Assembly: GCA_945866505.1 (NCBI GenBank)
Contig: CAMBHH010000074.1
Coordinates: 1 to 15,827, forward strand
Direction: 5' to 3'
Length of the DNA stretch: 15,827 bases
Source: Flavobacterium psychrophilum
GTDB lineage: Bacteria; Bacteroidota; Bacteroidia; Flavobacteriales; Flavobacteriaceae
Shown piece by piece: positions 7,204 through 13,490 of the stretch; position 1 is the first letter of the stretch, and the number at the start of each line of letters is the position of its first letter. The position numbers and the translations under genes are program-made. The notes under the pieces are model-generated. The model made no database searches, was not told the DNA's origin, and was given only the letters and a program-made list of their open reading frames with translations.

Positions 7204-9969
7204 ATGACAAATATTTCTTTTTTAGATAAAATTGCACAAGTTTTAATTGAAAACTATTCAGAAAAACTTTCTAACACAATTGTCGTTTTACCAAACAAGC
7301 GCGCCAAAATATTCCTGATTGAAGCATTAAAAAACCAAGTTTCGATCAATATTTTTTCTCCACAGATTATTAGTATTGAGGATTTTATTCAAGATATTGC
7401 AAGTGTTCGTGCTATAGACCCAATTGAATTATTGTTTGAATTCTACGAAGTTTATTTGTCTATTACCGAAAAGGCGAATCAACAACCCTTTGAGCTATTT
7501 GCCAATTGGGCCAAAACATTACTACAAGATTTCAACGAAATTGATCGCTATTTACTAGAACCAAATCACGTGCTTTCTTATCTCAAAGATATTGAAGACA
7601 TCAAAAAATGGGGAATTGAAGTCGAGAACAAAACGCCATTGCTAGAGAAATACATTGATTTCTGGAAATTACTGCCCAATTACTACCAATCACTTTACAA
7701 TCACTTATTAAATAGAGGAATTGGCTATCAAGGATTAATTTATCGAGAAGCAGTAAACAACCTCAATCATTTTTCTGATTCCATAAAGGAGAAACAATAT
7801 ATTTTTGCAGGTTTCAATGCTTTGAATGCTGCAGAAGAACTAATAATTCAACATTTAATAGCTACTGATCAAGCCAAAATTTATTGGGATGTTGATCAAG
7901 CTTTTTTAAACGATCCTTATCACGATGCGGGATTGTTTGTAAGACGTTTCAAATCGAGTTGGAAACATTATAAATCCAATCCTTTTGAATGGATTTTAGA
8001 TGATTTTTCACAGTCGAAAAATATTCAGGTTATTGGTACCCCAAAAATGATTGGTCAGGCTAAAATTGCCGGAAGTATTATAGAAAATATCATCAATACT
8101 AATCCGAAGACAACACTCGACAAAGTTGCTGTCGTCCTTGGAGAGGAAAATATGCTTGTGCCACTTTTATATTCTTTACCTTCCACGGTTAGGGCTTTAA
8201 ATATTACGATGGGTTATTCGAGCAAGAATAATCCAGCGCAGATTTTGATTGCAAAATTGTTCAAAATGCACACCAATGCTCTGTCTCGGAATGCCAAAAG
8301 TTATGTCTTGTATTACAAAGATGTTTTGGATATTTTGACGCATCCTTTGGTCGAACCTTATGCAAAAACCAATGCGTTAGTCGGTTTCATTAATCAAAAT
8401 AATTACACATTTATCACCCATCATAAATTGATGGATTTGAATCCAAATCCGAGTGATTTGTTTCTTTTGTTATTCCAAAAATGGGAAAGTGGTTCGATCG
8501 TGGTTTTAGAAACGATTTCCATTTTGTTGCAAACCATCAAATCGAACTTGAGTAACGACAATGAAGATGAAAAAATCACCAAAGCCTTTGTTTATGCTAT
8601 TTTTAAGACCATTAACAAACTGATTAATTACTATTCGCAACATTCGCATATTGATAAAATCGAAACTTTGTACGCTATTTACAAACAAGTAATTGATTTA
8701 GCCGAAGTGTCTTTTGAAGGCGAACCATTAAACGGATTGCAAATAATGGGCGTTTTAGAAAGTCGTGTTTTGGATTTCGAAACCGTGATTGTCACTTCGA
8801 TGAATGAAGGGAAATTTCCGGCGGGGAAATCAATGAATTCTTTTATTCCGTATGATGTGAAACGGGAATTAGGCTTGCCCACTTTCAAAGAAAAAGATGC
8901 GATTTATACGTATCATTTTTACCATTTATTGCAACGCGCCAAGAATATTTACTTGATTTACAACACCGAAAGCGAAGGTTTAGATGCTGGCGAAAAAAGC
9001 CGATTCATCACCCAATTAGAAGTGGAGAAACAACCAAAGCACACACTAACTCAAGAAATTTATAATGCGGTTTTGCCCGAAACAGCCTATCAACCGATTG
9101 TAGTTCCAAAGTCGGAATCGGTAATGATTCGTTTGAAAGAAATTGCCGAAAAAGGATTTTCTCCATCGGCTTTGACAAGTTATATTCGAAATCCGATTGA
9201 TTTTTATTTCCAAAAGATTTTGCGCATTAGCGAAGTTGAGGAAGTTGAGGAAAATATTGCTTTGAATACTTTAGGAACGATTATTCACGAAACTTTAGAA
9301 GCTTTATATACACCATTTATTGGGAAGTTTTTGTCTGAAAATGACATTTTAGGTTGCTTCAAATTGTTGGATGCTGAAGTTTTAAAACAATTCAAATTGG
9401 TTTATAAGGAAGGCGAAATTAAAAAAGGAAGAAATCTGTTGGCTTTTGAAGTCGCCAAACGCAATGTTTCAAATTTTTTAAAAGTAGAGTTGGAAAGTAT
9501 AAAAAATGGCGATGCGATTAAAATACTGCATTTAGAAAAACCTTGCGAAAGAATTTTGCAGCACCCTAGTTTGCCGTTTCCAATAAAAATTGCTGGAAAG
9601 GTGGACAGAATTGAAGAACGCAACGGAGTTATTCGAATCATAGATTATAAAACGGGTAAAGTTGAAAAGACAAATGTGACCCTGAAATCCTGGAAAGGCT
9701 TAACAGATGAAATCAAAAACGATAAAATCATTCAGGTTTTGGCGTATGCTTTTATGTATGAAAAGGAAGCAAACGGAAAACCGATTGAAGCCGGAATTAT
9801 CTCTTTCAAAAATTTAAAATCGGGATTTTTGCCTTTTAATTTTAAAGAAGGAAAAGAAGAAACTACCGAAATTAATTCGGCAATTTTAAATAGTTATTTG
9901 GAACAAATGGTTTTGTTGTTGAATGAAATTTTGGACAAAGAAAAACCTTTTGAGGAGAAAATTAAATAA
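7204..9969 (+). CDS. PD-(D/E)XK nuclease family protein, AddB-like
   Basis: This appears to be the AddB-type subunit of a RecBCD-like helicase-nuclease that processes double-strand breaks for recombination. Its 921 aa hold an inactive helicase-like N-terminal part. IVVLPNKRAKIFL (26-38) lies where a Walker A would be, but there is no GxxxxGKT. Further helicase-like motifs lie in the middle (NEGKFPAGK). The C-terminal RecB-type nuclease has His695 (TIIHETLEAL), Asp801 (GKVDRIE), Asp814 and Lys816 (DYKTG), and Gln844 with Tyr848 (QVLAY), so nuclease activity is expected. The Fe-S cysteines of Bacillus AddB are absent: the YxxCP position reads YIRNP (Asn663), and no Cys follows the nuclease motifs. 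AddA is not in the window. The next gene starts right at its stop. Confidence 0.85.
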   Translation: MTNISFLDKIAQVLIENYSEKLSNTIVVLPNKRAKIFLIEALKNQVSINIFSPQIISIEDFIQDIASVRAIDPIELLFEFYEVYLSITEKANQQPFELFANWAKTLLQDFNEIDRYLLEPNHVLSYLKDIEDIKKWGIEVENKTPLLEKYIDFWKLLPNYYQSLYNHLLNRGIGYQGLIYREAVNNLNHFSDSIKEKQYIFAGFNALNAAEELIIQHLIATDQAKIYWDVDQAFLNDPYHDAGLFVRRFKSSWKHYKSNPFEWILDDFSQSKNIQVIGTPKMIGQAKIAGSIIENIINTNPKTTLDKVAVVLGEENMLVPLLYSLPSTVRALNITMGYSSKNNPAQILIAKLFKMHTNALSRNAKSYVLYYKDVLDILTHPLVEPYAKTNALVGFINQNNYTFITHHKLMDLNPNPSDLFLLLFQKWESGSIVVLETISILLQTIKSNLSNDNEDEKITKAFVYAIFKTINKLINYYSQHSHIDKIETLYAIYKQVIDLAEVSFEGEPLNGLQIMGVLESRVLDFETVIVTSMNEGKFPAGKSMNSFIPYDVKRELGLPTFKEKDAIYTYHFYHLLQRAKNIYLIYNTESEGLDAGEKSRFITQLEVEKQPKHTLTQEIYNAVLPETAYQPIVVPKSESVMIRLKEIAEKGFSPSALTSYIRNPIDFYFQKILRISEVEEVEENIALNTLGTIIHETLEALYTPFIGKFLSENDILGCFKLLDAEVLKQFKLVYKEGEIKKGRNLLAFEVAKRNVSNFLKVELESIKNGDAIKILHLEKPCERILQHPSLPFPIKIAGKVDRIEERNGVIRIIDYKTGKVEKTNVTLKSWKGLTDEIKNDKIIQVLAYAFMYEKEANGKPIEAGIISFKNLKSGFLPFNFKEGKEETTEINSAILNSYLEQMVLLLNEILDKEKPFEEKIK

Positions 9970-10275
9970 ATGGAATTTACGATTAGAAAACTAGCCAACA
10001 TATTCGAATTTTATAAAAGTACTTTGACAATAACCTTGTCAACAAGTGTTTTGGCAGGGGTTTTTGGAGGATTTGAAACCTTTAAACTTGTGCTTGTTGT
10101 TTTTGGTTATTTCATAAGCGTTTTAATAAAAGAAGTGAATTGTAAAAATGAATACCTTTTTTATTGCAATAACGGAGTTTCAAAACTACAGTTAATTGTC
10201 TATGGTTTTTTAATGAATTGTGTTTTTTCGGGGGTACTGATTTTAGTTATTAGTTTAATATTGAAAAATTTATGA
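9970..10275 (+). CDS. Small membrane protein, putative permease of a minimal ABC system
   Basis: A 101-aa hydrophobic protein I cannot assign to a named family. Three membrane segments are visible (about 18-34, 38-54 and 75-98). Between the second and third lies a charged and aromatic loop (about 55-74, with KNEYLFYCNNGVSK). Such a loop between membrane helices resembles the cytoplasmic coupling helix by which ABC-2 permeases touch their ATPase. Its ATG follows the stop of the AddB-like gene with no gap, and its end overlaps the ABC ATPase gene by 4 nt (ATGA), so all three are probably translated together. Typical ABC permeases have about six helices, so a dimer or larger oligomer would be needed. 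The permease role rests on context and the loop, not on homology. Confidence 0.6.
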   Translation: MEFTIRKLANIFEFYKSTLTITLSTSVLAGVFGGFETFKLVLVVFGYFISVLIKEVNCKNEYLFYCNNGVSKLQLIVYGFLMNCVFSGVLILVISLILKNL

Positions 10276-10943
10276 CTAAAAGTATTTTAGAAGTTGATAG
10301 TGTTCAAAAACAATATGATGGTAAAATCGTACTTTCCGATGTGTATTTAAAATGTGAAACCACTGATATTATTGGGGTTTTAGGAAGAAATGGTTCTGGA
10401 AAATCGACATTGCTAAAAATTATTTTCGGAATAGTCAACGCCGATTTTAAGTTTGTTCGTTTAAACGGAGAAGTTAAATCAAAAACTAGTGATTTGTTAA
10501 GTCAAATTAGTTATTTGCCTCAAGAGAATTTTATTCCAAATGTATTTTCTGTAAAAAAAGCAATAGTATTGTCTATCTCCAAAGATAAACTTGAGGAATT
10601 TTATGCTGATGAAATGATTCAATCAATACTTTATAAAAAAATAAAGCATTTATCAGGTGGAGAATTACGGTATTTAGAAATTAAATTAATCCTCAATAAT
10701 CCATCAAAATTTGTCTTATTGGATGAACCTTATAATGGATTATCGCCCATAATAATTGAAAAAATTAATGGATTAATCACCGTAATGTCGAATATAAAAG
10801 GGATTATTATCACAGATCATAATTATGAAAATGTGATAAAAGTATCAACAAAACTAGTATTAATGAAAGAAGGAAAACTGCACCATTTGAGCGACAAAAA
10901 TGAATTGGTGGAAAAAGGATATTTGAAATTAGGTATGATTTAA
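10272..10943 (+). CDS. ABC transporter ATP-binding protein
   Basis: A stand-alone nucleotide-binding subunit of 223 aa. All catalytic motifs are intact: Walker A GRNGSGKST (38-46), Q-loop YLPQ (Gln84), signature LSGGE (127-131), Walker B FVLLDEP (147-153, catalytic Glu152), D-loop GLSP and H-loop His183 in ITDHNYENV. The helical domain between Q-loop and signature is short (about 45 residues), and the C-terminal tail is short with no regulatory domain. It overlaps the upstream 101-aa membrane protein gene by 4 nt, which makes that protein its likely membrane partner. It ends in a TTAA shared with the convergent hydrolase gene. The substrate cannot be read from the sequence; an exporter is more likely than an importer since no binding protein is nearby. 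Confidence 0.88.
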   Translation: MTKSILEVDSVQKQYDGKIVLSDVYLKCETTDIIGVLGRNGSGKSTLLKIIFGIVNADFKFVRLNGEVKSKTSDLLSQISYLPQENFIPNVFSVKKAIVLSISKDKLEEFYADEMIQSILYKKIKHLSGGELRYLEIKLILNNPSKFVLLDEPYNGLSPIIIEKINGLITVMSNIKGIIITDHNYENVIKVSTKLVLMKEGKLHHLSDKNELVEKGYLKLGMI

Positions 10944-11722
10944 ACTCTTTTTAAAAAATCTAACAACACCTTCGATAATTCTTCTCGATTTTCTATATGA
11001 CTCATATGTCCGTCGTGGAAAGTTACTCCCTCTACGTTGGTATTTTCAATTTGTTTCAGATTGTCTTCATAGTTTAAAACACTGTCTTTTTTCCCTAAAA
11101 TCAACAACATTGGAAAAGTTGCTGAATGCAATATGGGTTCCCGATCTTTGCGGATTTTCATTCCTTCGAGTGAAGCAACGATGCCTTGCAACGGAGTTTT
11201 TAAAGCTGCGATTTTTACCTTTTCTATTTCATCCGTCATTTTTTCTCGATTTTCTTCGCTAAATAAATTAGTGATAGATAGCCTTACGAATGTGGTGTAA
11301 TCTTTCTTCACCGCTTTAATGGCGCGATCTCGATTGGCTTTTCGTTCCTCGCTATCGGCTTTTGAAGTGGAATTTAATAAAACCAAACCTCTAATATTTT
11401 CAGAATACAATTCTGCGAAAGCCAAGGTCACATAACCGCCCATTGAATGTCCAACAAAAATCGATTTTCTGATTCGTAATTTTGATAAAACAGTACGAAC
11501 AGCTTCAGCATTATCTTCCATAGAATGGACATAACCCAAACAACCAGATTCGCCGTGACCCAACAAATCTATAGTTACAACACGGTTTTTTTTGCTTAAT
11601 TCAGGGACCAAATCTTGCCACATCGTTTTATTTTCTAAAAAACCGTGAAGTAATACAACAGCATTGCCTTTTCCAGTATCGGAATAGGAGATTTTCGTGT
11701 TTTTATATAGGATTTGAATCAT
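10940..11722 (-). CDS. Alpha/beta-fold hydrolase
   Basis: A 260-aa cytoplasmic serine hydrolase of the alpha/beta fold, close in pattern to esterase/BioH-MenH-like enzymes; substrate unknown. HGFLENKTMW (26-35) forms the oxyanion hole. The nucleophile elbow GHSMGG carries Ser93. Asp213 in LGKKDSV and His242 in HMSHIEN complete the triad. A DLLGHGESG motif (52-60) precedes the nucleophile, as in other members. The helical cap runs from about 120 to 195. It has no signal peptide. It converges on the ABC ATPase gene so closely that the two stop codons overlap in TTAA. On its 5' side a 139-nt spacer with a hairpin and a terminator separates it from the AIM24-family gene, so it is probably transcribed on its own. 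The box-like TAAAAGTA at 11739-11746 deviates from the promoter consensus. Confidence 0.88.
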   Translation of the reverse strand: MIQILYKNTKISYSDTGKGNAVVLLHGFLENKTMWQDLVPELSKKNRVVTIDLLGHGESGCLGYVHSMEDNAEAVRTVLSKLRIRKSIFVGHSMGGYVTLAFAELYSENIRGLVLLNSTSKADSEERKANRDRAIKAVKKDYTTFVRLSITNLFSEENREKMTDEIEKVKIAALKTPLQGIVASLEGMKIRKDREPILHSATFPMLLILGKKDSVLNYEDNLKQIENTNVEGVTFHDGHMSHIENREELSKVLLDFLKRV

Positions 11723-11761
11723 CTTTCGTAGCGTGATGTAAAAGTAAGACTTAAATTTCTA

Positions 11762-11804
11762 AACCGTATAAGCCATTTAAGTTTTTCTTATGTGACTTAT
11801 ATGG
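11762..11804. repeat. Long hairpin upstream of the hydrolase gene
   Basis: ACCGTATAAG (11762-11771) pairs with CTTATATGGT (11795-11804) over 10 bp with one G-U in plus-strand RNA (an A-C mismatch in minus-strand RNA). Smaller pairs CAT/ATG and AAG/CTT stack inside around a T-rich loop. It lies between the terminator of the AIM24 gene and the start of the hydrolase gene. Confidence 0.4.
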
Positions 11805-11810
11805 TAAAAT

Positions 11811-11840
11811 AAAAAACGGCTCACATTGCTGTAAACCGTT
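11811..11840 (-). terminator. Terminator of the AIM24-family gene, minus strand
   Basis: Read on the minus strand, AAACGGTTTAC and GTGAGCCGTTT enclose a 6- to 8-nt loop and run into a T-rich tail (the A-run at 11805-11815). The minus-strand stem pairs throughout, using two U-G wobbles. The plus-strand stem has C-A mismatches at the same places. It is 21 nt past the AIM24 stop. Confidence 0.75.
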
Positions 11841-11861
11841 TATAATTATTTTCTAAAAGGC

Positions 11862-12662
11862 TTAAAATTTATTATCTCCATCCAATAAATTACCTAATCC
11901 GCCAAGCAAGCTGCCTTCTTCACGACTATTTCCTCCTGCTCTTGGTGCTGAAGCAATAATTCGATCGGCAAGACGACTGAAAGGCAAGGATTGAATGTAA
12001 ACAGTTCCGGGACCACGCAGTGTTGCATAGAATAAACCTTCGCCACCAAAAATAGAATTTTTAATTCCGCCAATAAATTCAATATCATAATCGACATCCT
12101 TTGTGAATCCGACAAGGCAACCCGTATCTACTTTTAGAATTTCGCCCTCTCTAAGTTCTTTTTTCGCCAAAGTTCCTCCTGAATGAACAAATGCCATCCC
12201 ATCTCCTTCTATTTTTTGCATAATGAAACCTTCTCCGCCAAAGAAACCACGACCTAATTTTTTAGAAAATTCGATTCCTACTGATACGCCTTTGGCCGCA
12301 CATAAAAAAGAGCTTTTTTGACAGATGAATTTTCCTTGAAATTGTGTCAAATCAATAGGAAGGATTTTTCCAGGATAAGGCGAAGCAAACGAAACCTTGC
12401 TTTTATAATTATTTTGATTGATAAATGCGGTCATAAACAAACTTTCTCCTGTAAGAACTCGTTTACCTGCGCTTAGAAGTTTGTCAAAGATTCCTCCTTG
12501 TTGTTGGGATCCATCCCCGAAAATGGTTTGCATTTGGACATTATTGTCCATCATCATAAAGCTTCCTGCTTCGGCAATGACGATTTCTTGTGGGTCCAAT
12601 TCGATTTCAACATATTGCATTTCTTCTCCAAAAATCTGGAAATCTATTTCGTGTGCTTTCAT
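11862..12662 (-). CDS. TIGR00266 / AIM24 family protein
   Basis: A conserved protein of the AIM24 (TIGR00266) family, which has a folded beta-rich core and no established bacterial function. The mitochondrial namesake affects respiratory-chain and cristae organisation in yeast. The 266-aa length is normal. The family pattern is visible in EIVIAEAGSFMMMD (about 26-39), the glycine-rich repeated strands GFFGGEGFIMQKIEGDG and FGGEGLFYATLRGPG, and the closing IQSLPFSRLADRI. The C-terminal tail is Gly-rich (GGNSREEGSLLGGLGNLLDG) and probably disordered. There is no signal peptide or membrane helix. It is transcribed alone on the minus strand, with its own terminator. A 255-nt spacer separates it from the divergent toxin-antitoxin genes. 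Confidence 0.88.
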   Translation of the reverse strand: MKAHEIDFQIFGEEMQYVEIELDPQEIVIAEAGSFMMMDNNVQMQTIFGDGSQQQGGIFDKLLSAGKRVLTGESLFMTAFINQNNYKSKVSFASPYPGKILPIDLTQFQGKFICQKSSFLCAAKGVSVGIEFSKKLGRGFFGGEGFIMQKIEGDGMAFVHSGGTLAKKELREGEILKVDTGCLVGFTKDVDYDIEFIGGIKNSIFGGEGLFYATLRGPGTVYIQSLPFSRLADRIIASAPRAGGNSREEGSLLGGLGNLLDGDNKF

Positions 12663-12748
12663 TTGTATCTTTTTTTGATTTAAACAATAGGTCTTAAAAA
12701 GGATGTAAAAGTTACTGTTATTTTATAGATTTTGAAAGTTATCGGGCG

Positions 12749-12777
12749 GGAATAATCTAAACAACTTTAATTATTCC
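12749..12777. repeat. Inverted repeat GGAATAAT-N13-ATTATTCC
   Basis: A perfect 8-bp inverted repeat with a 13-nt centre, in the spacer between the AIM24-family gene and the toxin-antitoxin pair. The position suits an operator for either, for example autoregulation by the antitoxin, but the sequence alone does not show which. Confidence 0.4.
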
Positions 12778-12794
12778 GTTAAAATAGAAAACGG

Positions 12795-12827
12795 CGAACA
12801 TTACAGTTCGTATAAGAAAATCTTATA
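12795..12827. repeat. Tandem hairpins in front of the toxin-antitoxin genes
   Basis: CGAAC (12795-12799) pairs with GTTCG (12806-12810), followed at once by TATAAGA (12811-12817) pairing with TCTTATA (12821-12827). The preceding AAAACGGC context matches the two minus-strand terminators in this window, but no minus-strand gene ends here. Confidence 0.4.
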
Positions 12828-12917
12828 AAAATAGATTCGAAAAACATTTAAGGATTTTAAGAATGTATTTTGGTAATTGAAAGCAAATTTTCGCTAATTT
12901 TATAAAAATTTTTAATT

Positions 12918-13085
12918 ATGGTTTTGATTATAAAACAGAAAACTGCTAAAAAAGAAATCGAGTCTTTTTTAGAAAAAAAAGAAAAACCTGTTTCTAAAGG
13001 GAATTTGTCTGTCCATTTTGGAAAACTAAAAAGAAATTTGGATGGGCTTGAATATCAATTAGAAAAAAGAAAAAGTGAAGATTGA
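12918..13085 (+). CDS. Putative antitoxin of a PIN-domain toxin-antitoxin pair
   Basis: A 55-aa basic, Lys-rich protein starting MVLIIKQKTA. It runs from the ATG at 12918 to a TGA at 13083-13085 and is easily missed because of its length. The N-terminal half (about 8-24) can form a charged helix. The C-terminal half contains HFGKLKRNLDGLEYQLEKRK, which resembles the tail by which small Bacteroidota antitoxins wrap around PIN toxins. No clear DNA-binding fold is visible. The PIN gene starts inside it, overlapping 11 nt, which is the classic VapBC-type arrangement. The antitoxin call rests mainly on size, order and overlap; the tail resemblance is from memory of the families. Confidence 0.7.
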   Translation: MVLIIKQKTAKKEIESFLEKKEKPVSKGNLSVHFGKLKRNLDGLEYQLEKRKSED

Positions 13086-13437
13086 TTTTTTGGCTGACAC
13101 TAATTTTTTAATCAATCTTCACGAAGGAAAACCATTTATTGAGCCGTTTTTAGATTATGTTTTTGGTGTATCTTTCATTTCAGAAATTGAACTTTTAGGG
13201 CATAAAAATATTTCTAAAAATGAAGAAAATACTCTAAAGCAACTCTTGAAAGATTCTTTCATTTTTAATTTTAATGATGATATCAAGCATCAAACAATTT
13301 TATTAAAACAAAAGCATTCGATAAAGCTTCCTGATGCAATCATCGCTTCTACAGCTATTATTTTTCAAATTCCATTGATTACTTCAGATAAAGGTTTTAA
13401 AAAAATTAAAGAAATCGACCTAATTTTATTGGAATAA
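13075..13437 (+). CDS. PIN-domain protein, VapC-like RNase toxin
   Basis: A 120-aa single PIN domain, expected to be a Mg2+-dependent RNase that cuts tRNA or other RNA when freed from its antitoxin. The acidic residues line up with the PIN active site: Asp8 in ADTNFLI, Glu37/Glu39 in SEIELLG, Asp87 in LPDAIIAST and Asp105 in TSDKGF. All appear intact, so the toxin is probably active. The start is GTG at 13075; no ATG is available before the conserved first Asp. It overlaps the antitoxin end by 11 nt, coupling the two. Its stop codon lies in the A-run that forms the T-tract of the convergent aminopeptidase terminator. The pair is isolated among core genes, which suits a mobile or recently gained unit, although no mobility gene is present. 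Confidence 0.85.
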   Translation: MKIDFLADTNFLINLHEGKPFIEPFLDYVFGVSFISEIELLGHKNISKNEENTLKQLLKDSFIFNFNDDIKHQTILLKQKHSIKLPDAIIASTAIIFQIPLITSDKGFKKIKEIDLILLE

Positions 13438-13462
13438 AAAACGGCTCACTTTCGTAAACCGT
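13436..13462 (-). terminator. Terminator of the aminopeptidase P gene, minus strand
   Basis: On the minus strand, ACGGTTTAC (13462-13454) and GTGAGCCGT (13449-13441) form a 9-bp stem with two U-G wobbles, closed by a GAAA tetraloop. Six T follow. The plus-strand stem has two C-A mismatches and no T-tract. It is 28 nt beyond the aminopeptidase stop and shares its stem design with the terminator at 11811-11840. Confidence 0.8.
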
Positions 13463-13490
13463 CTATTATCTATATTCTCTTTTCTCTAAA

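Noticed and set aside
12418..12683. Two plus-strand open frames opposite the AIM24-family gene
   Set aside because: Both are antisense to a conserved family protein, Cys- and Ser-rich in the way typical of shadow frames, and lack promoters.
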